Of a stretch of 64,000 bases of DNA, positions 50,884 through 59,603 are shown piece by piece (the stretch's first letter is position 1; every line of letters starts with the position of its first letter). Source of the stretch: Bradyrhizobium sp. STM 3843 (GTDB taxonomy: Bacteria > Pseudomonadota > Alphaproteobacteria > Rhizobiales > Xanthobacteraceae); assembly GCF_000239815.1 (NCBI RefSeq), contig NZ_CAFK01000024.1, positions 61,038 to 125,037 on the forward strand, given 5' to 3'. The notes beneath the pieces were generated by a model. That model made no database searches. It was not told the origin of the DNA and saw only the letters and a list, made by a program, of their open reading frames with translations. The translations under genes and the position numbers were made by a program.

Positions 50884-51270
50884 TCAGGTGCGCCGCTTGG
50901 CCGTGACCTCGATCTCGACCTTCATCTCCGGCTTCAGCAGCGCGGCAACCACCACCAGCGTGGCGGCCGGGCGGATCTCACCCAGCACCTCGCCACAGAC
51001 GGCGAAATGCGCATCCGCATCAGCGACGTCGGTGAGGTAATAGGTCGCGCGGACGACGTCGGTCATCTCGAAGCCGGCCTCCTTCAGGGCCGCTGCAATG
51101 GTCTTGAAACAGTTGCGTGACTGGCTCGTGACATCGGCCGGCATCGTCATCGTGGTGTAATTGTAGCCGGTGGTGCCGGCGACGAAGGCGAAGTCACCAT
51201 CGACGACGGCGCGGCTGTAGCCCGCGGTCTTCTCGAACGGTGAGCCGGTGGAAATCAGGCGTCTGGCCAT
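50884..51270 (-). CDS. RidA/YjgF-family enamine/imine deaminase-like protein
   Basis: 128 aa from ATG 51270 with GAGAGG upstream. Fold hallmarks VDGDFAFVAGTTGYNYTTM and DVVRATYYLTDVADADAHFAVCGEVLGEIRPAATLVVVAALLKPEMKVEIEVTA are visible, including the near-invariant Arg in IRPAATLV and terminal Glu in VEIEV. RidA proteins remove reactive enamines/imines made by PLP enzymes. Its place between a PLP decarboxylase and homospermidine synthase (whose mechanism forms imines) fits that role. Confidence 0.85.
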   Translation of the reverse strand: MARRLISTGSPFEKTAGYSRAVVDGDFAFVAGTTGYNYTTMTMPADVTSQSRNCFKTIAAALKEAGFEMTDVVRATYYLTDVADADAHFAVCGEVLGEIRPAATLVVVAALLKPEMKVEIEVTAKRRT

Positions 51271-51368
51271 CAGGAACCTCTCGATCAATTTTGGCGGGGT
51301 TTAAGGGCTTTTGCTGCACCTGCGCAACCCCTCGGGCGGAGGTGGCGGAGTGCGGGCGGGATGGTCGC

Positions 51369-51539
51369 TCAGTGGACCCGCGTGACGTCGGGCGGGGCCG
51401 TTCCTGTCCCGCTCCAGCGCCGGATCATGATGTCGCGGACGATCATCAGCGCAAGCAGGATCAGGACCAGCGTGGGCACCAGGGTCCGCCGCCGCTTCGG
51501 CTCCGCACCCGGCCGGGCTTCGACGCTCACGCCGCGCAT
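51369..51539 (-). CDS. 56-residue single-helix membrane protein
   Basis: Begins MRGVSVEARPGAEPKRRR, then one helix (about residues 19-38, LVPTLVLILLALMIVRDIMI) and a short tail RRWSGTGTAPPDVTRVH. AAGGCGG lies about 9 bases before the ATG on the minus strand. It overlaps the 3' end of the acetyltransferase gene by 13 bases, which implies coupled expression. Charge distribution suggests N-in. Unknown function. Confidence 0.55.
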   Translation of the reverse strand: MRGVSVEARPGAEPKRRRTLVPTLVLILLALMIVRDIMIRRWSGTGTAPPDVTRVH

Positions 51540-52150
51540 GATATCAACGCCGCCTTGCGGCTGCGCCGCGTCTTGCGCTCTTGGGTCTTGCTGTCTTGGG
51601 CCTTGCGCTCCCGCGCTCCGGTGGCGGCGATCATGCCCCAGGCGCCGTCGAGTGCGCCGGCGACGAGCTCGCAGCCGAGCAGCCGCGCCCGCTCGAACGG
51701 TCCCGGCAGCTCGAGCGCGGCGGTCTTCTCGGCCGAGAAGCCGAAGCGGGTATAATAGGGCGCATCGCCGAGCAGGATCACCGCGCCATGGCCGCGCGCG
51801 CTCGCAAGACCAAGTGCGGCCTCCATCAGCGCGGCGCCGATGCCGAGGCCGCGCGCGTCGCCAGCGACGGCCAGCGGCCCCAGCATCAGCGCATCGCGCC
51901 CACCGGCGCTGACGTGCCACAACCGCACGGTCCCCACCAGGCGCCCGTCGCGAACCGCCGACAGGGCAAGGCCTGTGGCGGGCGCGCGTCCGTCGCGCAG
52001 GCGCTGGCAGGTGCGCTCATGGCGGTTGTCGCCAAAGCAGGCATCCAGCAGGGCCTCGCGCGCCGGCACGTCGGAAGCTCGCTCGCTGCGGATCGCGAAC
52101 GGAGCGGCAGTCCGAACAGGCGCAGTCGGGTTGGACCGAAAAGCAGTCAT
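51527..52150 (-). CDS. GNAT-family N-acetyltransferase in the polyamine cluster
   Basis: 207 aa. GNAT core: RDGRLVGTVRLWHVSAGGRDALMLGPLAV followed by the acetyl-CoA loop DARGLGIGAALMEAALGLAS and LGDAPYYTRFGFSAE. A C-terminal Lys/Arg tail (ERKAQDSKTQERKTRRSRKAAL) is unusual for the family and may be disordered. Related to YhbS-type enzymes. Position between ornithine decarboxylase and homospermidine synthase suggests amine acetylation, but this is context only. Confidence 0.8.
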   Translation of the reverse strand: MTAFRSNPTAPVRTAAPFAIRSERASDVPAREALLDACFGDNRHERTCQRLRDGRAPATGLALSAVRDGRLVGTVRLWHVSAGGRDALMLGPLAVAGDARGLGIGAALMEAALGLASARGHGAVILLGDAPYYTRFGFSAEKTAALELPGPFERARLLGCELVAGALDGAWGMIAATGARERKAQDSKTQERKTRRSRKAALISCAA

Positions 52151-52234
52151 GGCACGTCAGTCTCCGGCTTGCCGCGGCAGGCGATCGCCCGCGCGGAAGC
52201 TCGTCAGGTCAGGTCGGGAGTGTCGGGTTATCGT

Positions 52235-52280
52235 CCCCTCTCCCGCTTGCGCGGGAGGGTCGGGGTGGGAGTTCATCCCA
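52235..52280. repeat. REP-like palindromic element after the decarboxylase gene
   Basis: CTCCCGC (52240-52246) and GCGGGAG (52251-52257) form a hairpin with loop TTGC, followed by a second small stem TGGGA/TCCCA (52266-52280). The CCCTCTCCCGC...GGGAGGGTCGGGGTGGG text is a common Rhizobiales dispersed repeat. It lies just downstream of the decarboxylase stop and may limit read-through. Confidence 0.65.
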
Positions 52281-52304
52281 CGCGGCGCTCGGAACTGCGG
52301 GCGC

Positions 52305-53447
52305 TCAGATGTGGTAGGTCTTGAGCGGCGGGATGCCGTTGAAGGCCACCGACGAATAGGTCGACGTGTAGGCCCCGGTCCCTTCGATCATCACCTTGTC
52401 GCCGATCGAGAGCGTCACCGGCAGCGGATATGGCAGCTTCTCGTAGAGCACGTCGGCCGAATCGCAAGTCGGACCGGCGAGCACGCAAGGCGTCATGTCC
52501 GCGCCGTCATGCGGCGTGCGGATCGCGTAACGGATCGACTCGTCCATGGTCTCGGCGAGGCCGCCGAACTTGCCGATGTCGAGATAGACCCAGCGCAGCT
52601 CGTCCTCGTCGCTCTTCTTCGAGATCAGCACCACTTCCGACTCGATCACCCCGGCATTGCCGACCATGCCGCGGCCGGGCTCGATGATCGTCTCGGGGAT
52701 CTGGTTGCCGAAGTGCTTGCGCAGCGCACGAAAGATCGAGCGGCCGTACTGCACGACCGGCGGCACGTCCTTCAGGTACTTGGTCGGGAAGCCCCCGCCC
52801 ATGTTGACCATGGTCAGGTTGATGCCGCGCTCGGCGCAGTCGCGGAACACGGTGGAGGCCATGGCGAGCGCGCGGTCCCACGCCTTCACCTTGCGCTGCT
52901 GCGAGCCGACATGGAACGAAATGCCGCAGGGCTCCAGGCCCAGCCGCTTGGCGAGATCCAGCACCTCGACCGCCATCTCCGGGTCGCAGCCGAACTTGCG
53001 CGACAGCGGCCATTCGGCGCCGGCGCAATCGTAGAGAATGCGGCAGAACACCTTGGCGCCGGGCGCGGCACGCGAGATCTTCTCGACTTCGGCGGCGCAG
53101 TCGACCGCGAACAGGCGAATGCCGAGCGCGTAGGCGCGCGCGATGTCGCGCTCCTTCTTGATCGTGTTGCCGTAGGAGATGCGATCCGGTGTCGCACCGG
53201 CGGCCAGCGCCATCTCGATCTCGGCGACGGTCGCCGTGTCGAACGAGGAGCCGAGCGAGGCCAGCAGCGACAGCACTTCGGGCGCAGGGTTGGCCTTCAC
53301 CGCATAGAACACGCGGCTGTCCGGCAGCGCCTTGGCGAAGCTGATGTAGTTGTCGCGCACGATCTCGAGGTCGACAACGAGACAGGGCTCGGTGTCCAGA
53401 CCTTCCTCGCGGCGGTTGCGCAGGAATTCCCGGATACGTTCGGTCAT
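52305..53447 (-). CDS. Type III PLP-dependent ornithine/lysine decarboxylase
   Basis: 380 aa, the eukaryotic-like (alanine racemase-fold) ODC group. Lys51 in FYAVKANPAPEV binds PLP; SFHVGSQQ, GGGFPTKY, EPGRGMVGNAG and the catalytic Cys in GPTCDSADVLYE (about 325) are all present. Makes putrescine from ornithine (cadaverine from lysine possible). ATG 53447 has GGAGGG just upstream. Its putrescine would feed homospermidine synthase encoded 1.5 kb downstream. An unusually long leader with a terminator-like hairpin precedes it. Confidence 0.92.
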   Translation of the reverse strand: MTERIREFLRNRREEGLDTEPCLVVDLEIVRDNYISFAKALPDSRVFYAVKANPAPEVLSLLASLGSSFDTATVAEIEMALAAGATPDRISYGNTIKKERDIARAYALGIRLFAVDCAAEVEKISRAAPGAKVFCRILYDCAGAEWPLSRKFGCDPEMAVEVLDLAKRLGLEPCGISFHVGSQQRKVKAWDRALAMASTVFRDCAERGINLTMVNMGGGFPTKYLKDVPPVVQYGRSIFRALRKHFGNQIPETIIEPGRGMVGNAGVIESEVVLISKKSDEDELRWVYLDIGKFGGLAETMDESIRYAIRTPHDGADMTPCVLAGPTCDSADVLYEKLPYPLPVTLSIGDKVMIEGTGAYTSTYSSVAFNGIPPLKTYHI

Positions 53448-54133
53448 AGCACCCTCCAAACGGCCTCCAGCGACGAGGCCCGTTCAAACGTTCTCGACGG
53501 CGGTGCTTTGGCGTTGCCACCCGATGGAAAGGTGACAAAACCTCGAACCGAAGCCGAATTGTGCTGCCGTGGATTGGTTGGGAGGGTTCCCGCCCGCACA
53601 CCTGGCAATGAAGGACAAGCCTTTTCAGTAGCCCGCGCCGGCGTTGGACTGCCGGTAGAGACCAAAAAAGCCCGCTCCGTCGTTGCTTTAAGTCGCGTCC
53701 CCCGTTGAGAGCGGGGTGCGCCGGTTCGCCTCCGGCTGCCAGTCACGGTTGCAAGAGGTGAGGTCACCTTCAGCGGCATCTCTTGAGAGAGATGCTGGGC
53801 TTTCGGTTTGTACTGATCTCGATCGGATGATCGCGATCCTGACAAAGCCGAGGGCCCCTCGGTTCCTCATCCCTTGGCGGCTGTCCGGCCTCTTGTCCGG
53901 ATACCTACCGACTGACACACGACCACAGGCACGTGCGAAATTGGGCAAGTTGGGAAATAAGCGTTTTGATTTTCGATCGCAAGATTTTTTTCAAACTTGC
54001 GCGCAATTTCCCTAACCATGTGCTTACGAGCACACATGGCGAGCTGAATGGGCGCGACAATCTGAACGGACGTTAAGCCACTTGAAAGATGTGTCGCGCG
54101 CGACGCCTTGTGCAGCAGTGTTTTCGCTGCAGC
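53448..54133 (-). other. Long leader and control region of the decarboxylase
   Basis: About 690 bases with no credible gene. Read leftward it holds, in order, an AT-rich patch with an inverted repeat CGCAAG/CTTGCG near 53980, a small stem CATCTC/GAGATG near 53780-53797, the hairpin-plus-U-run at 53664-53715, and about 215 further bases to the start. In alphaproteobacteria the speF-leader RNA family precedes such decarboxylase genes; this region is the place to look, but I did not confirm its consensus. Confidence 0.5.
53664..53715 (-). terminator. Attenuator-like intrinsic terminator in the decarboxylase leader
   Basis: On the minus strand CCCGCTC (53715-53709) pairs with GAGCGGG (53677-53671) around a structured loop of about 31 bases, and is followed by CTTTTTT (A6 at 53664-53669 on the plus strand). 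It lies 217 bases before the decarboxylase start, so read-through past it would be required for expression. Confidence 0.6.
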
Positions 54134-54394
54134 TCAGGCGCGCTTCACGAACGGCTCGACGCGCTGCGCGCCGCGGATGAAGGCCGCCATCACGAAGACG
54201 CCGAGCGCGAACAGCAAGGCCTGCAGCACGTGGGTGCCGGTGTCGCCGAGCCCGAACAGAATCGAAAGCGCCCAGCCGCCGGCGAAGGCTGCACCGAACA
54301 CTTCGGCGCCGATCAGGATCGCAGCCGAGATCACGGTGATCACGCTGGTCCAGACGATCTGGCGGGAGGCGGTGGGCTGGTTCTCTGCGCTCAT
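54134..54394 (-). CDS. Small two- to three-helix membrane protein
   Basis: 86 aa from ATG 54394 (MSAENQPTASRQIVWTSV), with AAGGA 8 bases upstream. Helices around IVWTSVITVISAAILIGAEVFGAAFAGGWAL, and VLQALLFALGVFVMAAFI, with a basic C-terminus (RGAQRVEPFVKRA). Resembles conserved rhizobial hypothetical inner-membrane proteins. Divergent from the M3 peptidase gene (130 bases between starts). Confidence 0.65.
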   Translation of the reverse strand: MSAENQPTASRQIVWTSVITVISAAILIGAEVFGAAFAGGWALSILFGLGDTGTHVLQALLFALGVFVMAAFIRGAQRVEPFVKRA

Positions 54395-54524
54395 GATGGG
54401 GTCCTTGTGAAGGGCGCAATCTCTCCGAAAAGCCACGTCGCATCAAGGGGAAATGACCGCAAAAAAGTCACTCGACGTGGTAAGAAAGCGGGATTTGAGA
54501 TCTCGGAGAGGACGGATTTTGCCG

Positions 54525-56600
54525 ATGTCAGACAGCACCGACGCTACTGCGACCAACCCGCTCCTGAAGGCCTGGGAGACGCCGCACCAGACGCCGCCGT
54601 TCCACGAGATCAAGCCGGAGCATTTCCTCCCCGCCTTCGAGCGCGCCTTCGCCGATCATGCCGCTGAGATCGTGGCGATCACCCATGATCCGGCCGAGCC
54701 CGACTTCGCCAACACCATCACGGCGCTGGAGCGGTCGGGCAAGCTGCTCTCCAAGGTCGCGGCCGTGTTCTACGACCTGGTCTCGGCGAATTCCAATCCG
54801 GAGATCCTGGAGCTCGACAAGGATGTCTCCCTGCGGATGGCGCGGCACTGGAATCCGATCCAGATGAATGCGGTGCTGTTCGGCCGCGTCGCGCAGCTGC
54901 ACGAGAAGCGCAAGAGCCTGGACCTGACCCCGGAGGAGCTGCGGCTGCTGGAGCGCACCTATACGCGTTTCCGCCGCGCCGGCGCCGGCCTCTCGGAGGA
55001 CGCCAAGACGCGGATGGCCGAGATCAACGAGCGGCTCGCCCAGCTCGGCACCACCTTCAGCCATCATTTGCTCGGCGACGAGCAGGACTGGTTCCTGGAG
55101 CTTTCCGAGGACGACCGCGCCGGGTTGTCCGAGCAGTTCGTCGCGGCCGCCAAGACTGCGGCCGAGGAGCGCGGCATGCCCGGCAAGGCGATCGTGACGC
55201 TGTCGCGCTCGGCGGTCGAGCCGTTCCTGCAGAGTTCGGCCCGGCGCGACCTGCGCGAGAAGGTGTACAAGGCCTTCACCGCGCGCGGCGACAATGGCAA
55301 CCCCAACGACAACAAGGCGGTGATCGGCGAGGTCCTCGCGCTTCGCGAGGAGGCGGCCAAGATCATGGGGTTCCCGACCTACGCGGCCTATCGCCTGGAG
55401 GACTCCATGGCGAAGACTCCGGAAGCCGTGCGCGGCCTGTTGGAACGGGTGTGGCAGCCGGCGCGGGCCAAGGCGCTGGCCGACCGCGACGAGCTGCAGA
55501 AGCTGATCGCGGCGGAGGGCGGCAATTTCAAGCTCGAGGCCTGGGACTGGCGCTACTACGCCGAGAAGCTCCGGCAGGCCAAGGCCAATTTCGACGACGC
55601 CGCGATCAAGCCCTATCTGGCGCTAGACAACATGATCGCCGCCGCGTTCGACGTGGCCACGCACCTGTTCGGCATCACCTTCGTCGAGCGCACCGACGTT
55701 CCGGTCTGGCATCCGGACGTCCGGGTCTGGGAGGTCAGGGATGCCGCGGGCAAGCACAAGGCGCTGTTCTATGGCGACTACTTCGCCCGGTCCTCGAAGC
55801 GCTCCGGCGCCTGGATGACCTCGCTGCGTGATCAGCAGAAGCTGGATGGCGAGGTTGCACCCTTGATCATCAACGTCTGCAACTTCGCGAAAGGGGCGGA
55901 GGGCCAGCCCGCGCTGCTGTCGCCGATCGATGCCCGGACCCTCTTCCACGAGTTTGGCCACGGCCTGCACGGCATCCTCTCCAACGTGACCTATCCCTCG
56001 CTGTCGGGAACCGCCGTGTTCACCGATTTCGTCGAACTGCCCTCGCAGCTCTATGAGCATTGGCAGGAGCGGCCCGAGGTGCTGCAGAAATTCGCCCGTC
56101 ATTACCAGACCGGCGAGTCGCTGCCGGAGGACCTGCTCAATCGCTTCCTCGCGGCGCGCAAGTTCGGCCAGAGCTTCGCGACGGTCGAGTTCGTCGCCTC
56201 GGCGCTGGTCGATCTCGAATTCCACACCCAGCCGGCCGCCGCAGCCCAGGATGTGCGGGCGTTCGAGCGCGCGGAGCTCGACAAGATCGGCATGCCCGCG
56301 GAGATCGCGATGCGCCACCGCCCGACCCAGTTCGGCCACATCTTCTCCACCGATCACTATGCCTCGGGCTATTACAGCTACATGTGGTCGGAGGTGATGG
56401 ATGCCGACGCGTTCGGCGCCTTCGAGGAGGCCGGCAACATCTTCGATCCCGCAGTCGCCAAGCGGCTCCACGACAACGTCTATTCCTCGGGCGGCTCGGT
56501 CGATCCGGAAGCCGCCTATGTCGCCTTCCGCGGCCGCGAGCCGGAGCCGGACGCGCTGCTGCGGCGCCGTGGCCTGCTCGAGGTGCCGAAGGCGGCGTGA
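54525..56600 (+). CDS. M3-family oligopeptidase (PrlC/Dcp-like)
   Basis: 691 aa. Zinc site HEFGH at residues 475-479 (ARTLFHEFGHGLHGIL) with the downstream Glu in DFVELPSQLYEHW. N-terminal helical domain typical of thimet-like oligopeptidases (PPFHEIKPEHFLPAFERAFADHAAEI). No signal peptide, so cytoplasmic; it should cut short peptides, either as oligopeptidase A or dipeptidyl carboxypeptidase. ATG 54525 (MSDSTDATATNPLLKAWETP) has a purine-rich GGAGAGG about 14 bases upstream. A dual-hairpin repeat follows the gene. Confidence 0.92.
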   Translation: MSDSTDATATNPLLKAWETPHQTPPFHEIKPEHFLPAFERAFADHAAEIVAITHDPAEPDFANTITALERSGKLLSKVAAVFYDLVSANSNPEILELDKDVSLRMARHWNPIQMNAVLFGRVAQLHEKRKSLDLTPEELRLLERTYTRFRRAGAGLSEDAKTRMAEINERLAQLGTTFSHHLLGDEQDWFLELSEDDRAGLSEQFVAAAKTAAEERGMPGKAIVTLSRSAVEPFLQSSARRDLREKVYKAFTARGDNGNPNDNKAVIGEVLALREEAAKIMGFPTYAAYRLEDSMAKTPEAVRGLLERVWQPARAKALADRDELQKLIAAEGGNFKLEAWDWRYYAEKLRQAKANFDDAAIKPYLALDNMIAAAFDVATHLFGITFVERTDVPVWHPDVRVWEVRDAAGKHKALFYGDYFARSSKRSGAWMTSLRDQQKLDGEVAPLIINVCNFAKGAEGQPALLSPIDARTLFHEFGHGLHGILSNVTYPSLSGTAVFTDFVELPSQLYEHWQERPEVLQKFARHYQTGESLPEDLLNRFLAARKFGQSFATVEFVASALVDLEFHTQPAAAAQDVRAFERAELDKIGMPAEIAMRHRPTQFGHIFSTDHYASGYYSYMWSEVMDADAFGAFEEAGNIFDPAVAKRLHDNVYSSGGSVDPEAAYVAFRGREPEPDALLRRRGLLEVPKAA

Positions 56601-56652
56601 GGGCGGAGTGCTCGGCAGTGGCTCCGCTCAGGCGGGTGCCGCGTGAACCGCT

Positions 56653-56752
56653 GTCATCGCCCGGCTTGACCGGGCGATCCAGTATTCCAGAGACGGCAGT
56701 GATCAATCGACAAGCCGCGGCGTACTGGATGCCCCGCATGCGCGGGGCATGA
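56653..56752. repeat. Dual-hairpin dispersed repeat, copy 2
   Basis: ATCGCCCGG (56656-56664) pairs with CCGGGCGAT (56670-56678), and ATGCCCCGC (56729-56737) pairs with GCGGGGCAT (56742-56750). Same plan and flanking words (GTCATC, GATCCAGTA, GCGGCGTACT) as the copy at 49308-49407, but the first hairpin differs by compensating changes. It lies between convergent genes. Confidence 0.8.
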
Positions 56753-56773
56753 CACCGAGCATGAGCTCGACCT

Positions 56774-58864
56774 TCAAATCACCGCGTTAGCCGCTGGGGT
56801 GCTCTGCGCCTTGCCATGCGCCTGCGGCCGCAGGGTGCGTCCCAGCGCCATCAGCGGGAAATAGTGGCAATACATGCCATAGCGCAGCATGAAGGCGCGG
56901 GAGAGCTCCGGTCCCTGCATCAGCCGCTGTTGCAGCGACGGATCGGTGAGCTTGATGGTCTGGCCCACGCCATAGCCGGGGAAGCCGGTGCCGGTGAATT
57001 CCGGCTCGGCCCAGGTGCCGGCGGACTGATGCTCGATCAGCCACAGGCAGCCGCGCTCGATCGCCTCGCGATCCCCAGGCCGGTTGGCGGCGAGCAGAGC
57101 CATCAGCGCCCATGCGGTCTGTGAGGCCGTCGCGGTGCCGCGGCCGACCGCGCTGATATCCATGTAGGACGCGCAGCTCTCGCCCCAGCCGCCATTGTCC
57201 TGCTGCTGTGCGACCAGCCATTCGCAGGCGCGCTGGATGTAGGGCTGGCTCATGTCTTCGCCGATGGCGGCGAGCGCCGGCAACACGGCGCCGGTGCCGT
57301 AGACGTAGTTCACGCCCCAGCGGCCGAACCACGGCCCGCTCGGCTCCTGCTCGCGGCGGACGTAGTCCAGCGCGCGCACCATGGTCGGATGGTTGCGCGA
57401 CAGCCCGAGCTTGCCGAACGCCTCGATGACGTGAGCCGTGACGTCCACCGACGGCGGATCGAGTGCCTCGCCGAAGTCGCAGAACGGGATCTTGGTCAGG
57501 ATCTGCTGGTTGTTGTCCTTGTCGAAGGCGCCCCAGCCGCCGCTTTGGCTCTGCATGCCGATCAGCCAGTCGACGCCAAGCTGGATCGCCTCATCGATGC
57601 CTTTGGCCTGCCATTTCGGATCGTGGCGCAGCGGCGCCAGCGCGATCAGCGCCACCGCCGTGTCGTCCGTGTCCGGGTAATAATTGTTGGCATATTCGAA
57701 GGCCCAGCCGCCCGGCTTGACATGCGGCAGCTTCACCGACCAGTCGCCGGGCACGCGCACCTGCCGTGCCAGCACCCAATTGACGGCCTTCTCGACGGCT
57801 TCCGGATAGTCGCCGATCACGCCAGCATCGTCGAATGCGAGCAAGGTCAGGATCGTGTCCCAGACCGGGCTGTTGGTGGCCTGGATGTAGGTCGCCTCTC
57901 CGATATCCACCCGCCAGCCCGGATCGTTGAGGGCGTCGAGACCCTTGGCGACGACCGGATGGTTGATCGGATAGCCTTCGACGTAGAGCGCCATCAGCCC
58001 GTAGATCCAGGGCGGCTGGATACCGCCCCAGGCGCCGTCGAAATCCTGGTGGCGGATCATCCACTCCAGCACGCGGCTCATCGCCGCCGGACGCCACAGG
58101 CCGAGATTGAGCCAGTTGCCGAGGTTTTGCAGCGCATGCAGCACCTTGTCGGCGCCGCGGAAGAACTTGTCCCAGCCGCCGGCATCGGCCTTGACCGGCA
58201 GCTCGTAATCGAAGGCGCCGCGACCTTTCGGAAACAGCGCGTCCAGCCGGTTCTCCGCCGGCAGTGGCCGGCTTGGCCGTCGCGCCGAGAGGATCGCGAT
58301 CGGCATCAGCGTGGCGCGCGCCCATTGCGCGAAATTGTAGATCGAGAACGGAAACCAGACCGGGAACCAGATCACCTCGGGTGGGATGTTCGGCACCTTC
58401 TCCCACGGCCACTCGCCGAGCAGTGCAAGCCAGTAACGGGTGAAGACACGGACATTGCGCAAGCCACCCTTGGCCTCGATCCATTGGCGGGCGCGCTGCA
58501 GCACCGGCTCGTCGTCACGATGGCCCAGCGAGCGGAGCGCCGCATAGGCCTCCACCGTCGCGTTGATGTCGCCGTTGGGCGCATTGAAATAGATCTGCCA
58601 GGAGCCGTCGGCGCGCTGCGTCTGCAACAGCGCCTGGCCCATGCGCGGGCGCAGCGGATGATCCTCCAGTCCCATGAACCACAGCGCGAGGCACCATTGG
58701 GCCTCCATGCAGGCGTTGGATTCCGCCCGCCCGACCCAGTGCCCGTCGCCCTTCTGATGTGCGATCAGCCAGTCGGCGGCGGCCCGCACGGTCGAGTGCA
58801 GGGCGGTCTGGAAGTTATCGGGGGCGCTGACTGTGGCGGCCAGCGTCTTGCCGTTCAACGTCAT
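56774..58864 (-). CDS. shc: Squalene-hopene cyclase
   Basis: 696 aa. The protonating motif D398-T-D400-D401 (YPDTDDTAVA) and multiple QW repeats (for example QRADGSWQIY, QSGGWGAFD, QDNGGWGES) are present, with PPSVDVTAHVIEAFGKLG and GRWGVNYVYGTGAVLPAL. Cyclises squalene to hopene/hopanol in the inner membrane, the first committed step of hopanoid synthesis. ATG 58864 follows AAAGGA. Other hpn genes are not in the window. A hopanoid-rich envelope fits Bradyrhizobium. Confidence 0.95.
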   Translation of the reverse strand: MTLNGKTLAATVSAPDNFQTALHSTVRAAADWLIAHQKGDGHWVGRAESNACMEAQWCLALWFMGLEDHPLRPRMGQALLQTQRADGSWQIYFNAPNGDINATVEAYAALRSLGHRDDEPVLQRARQWIEAKGGLRNVRVFTRYWLALLGEWPWEKVPNIPPEVIWFPVWFPFSIYNFAQWARATLMPIAILSARRPSRPLPAENRLDALFPKGRGAFDYELPVKADAGGWDKFFRGADKVLHALQNLGNWLNLGLWRPAAMSRVLEWMIRHQDFDGAWGGIQPPWIYGLMALYVEGYPINHPVVAKGLDALNDPGWRVDIGEATYIQATNSPVWDTILTLLAFDDAGVIGDYPEAVEKAVNWVLARQVRVPGDWSVKLPHVKPGGWAFEYANNYYPDTDDTAVALIALAPLRHDPKWQAKGIDEAIQLGVDWLIGMQSQSGGWGAFDKDNNQQILTKIPFCDFGEALDPPSVDVTAHVIEAFGKLGLSRNHPTMVRALDYVRREQEPSGPWFGRWGVNYVYGTGAVLPALAAIGEDMSQPYIQRACEWLVAQQQDNGGWGESCASYMDISAVGRGTATASQTAWALMALLAANRPGDREAIERGCLWLIEHQSAGTWAEPEFTGTGFPGYGVGQTIKLTDPSLQQRLMQGPELSRAFMLRYGMYCHYFPLMALGRTLRPQAHGKAQSTPAANAVI

Positions 58865-59098
58865 CACGAGTCCTTTGGCGTCCTTTCAGGGCGCGCCTGT
58901 CGCGGGTCCAAAATCCCGTTGCCGTATAGAAAATTTCGGCGGCGAATCCAATCAACTGACCGTGGCGGCGCGGATCAAAGCCGGAACGAAAATGGGCCTG
59001 CCCATGCTGCCAATTCCGGCAGGCTGTGGCTGTGCGCGTCATTAACCGTGTTGGCGGCCGCTCGGTGTGATCCGCATCGCCGCGCTGAAATTCATGGC

Positions 59099-59497
59099 TC
59101 AGATCGGCAGATAGTTGCGCAGGAGCGGCAGGAAGAAGATCGCGACCGTGATCAGGAAGCCGAGTGCCCAGAGGATCGAGCGCAGCGCCGGACGGTTGCC
59201 GATATAGGTGAGCACATAGGCCGTGCGCACGATCAGAAACAGCATCGAGAGCTCGTTGATCAGATTCTGGGGTGCGGCACGGAACTCGGCGAGCAGCACG
59301 GCGACGGCGAAGAACGGGAACGCCTCGATCCCGTTCTGGTGCGCGCCCAATGCGCGCTCGCGGATGCCGCCCTGGTAAAACGCCGGGTCGCGCGGCCGTG
59401 CATTGTCGTACCGTCCGGCGCTGATCCATTTCACCGGGGCGAGCGTTAATAGGTATAATATCACGCTGGCGAAAATGCAGAGTTCAGCAATCGTCAT
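59099..59497 (-). CDS. MAPEG-family membrane protein
   Basis: 132 aa with an excellent ribosome-binding site (GGAGGAGCC before ATG). Four helices; MAPEG pattern RALGAHQNGIEAFPFFAVAVLLAEF (Gln-Asn-x-x-Glu-x-x-P) and a Tyr-containing helix VRTAYVLTYIGNRPALRS. Only about a quarter of its residues match the other MAPEG protein here (16721-17104), so they are distant paralogues. Located upstream of, and on the same strand as, the cyclase gene, but about 230 bases apart. Confidence 0.82.
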   Translation of the reverse strand: MTIAELCIFASVILYLLTLAPVKWISAGRYDNARPRDPAFYQGGIRERALGAHQNGIEAFPFFAVAVLLAEFRAAPQNLINELSMLFLIVRTAYVLTYIGNRPALRSILWALGFLITVAIFFLPLLRNYLPI

Positions 59498-59603
59498 GGC
59501 TCCTCCGGCCTGATGACATCGTCACAATAGCCATTATCTAGACGGGGTTACCGCACCCCGCCAAGCCATCCGTCCAAGCCATCCGTCGTCCCGCCCGGAT
59601 ACC

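Noticed and set aside
57389..59449. 686-codon plus-strand open frame opposite squalene-hopene cyclase
   Set aside because: Antisense shadow of a GC-rich gene; product is low-complexity Arg/Gln/Asp-rich with no fold features.
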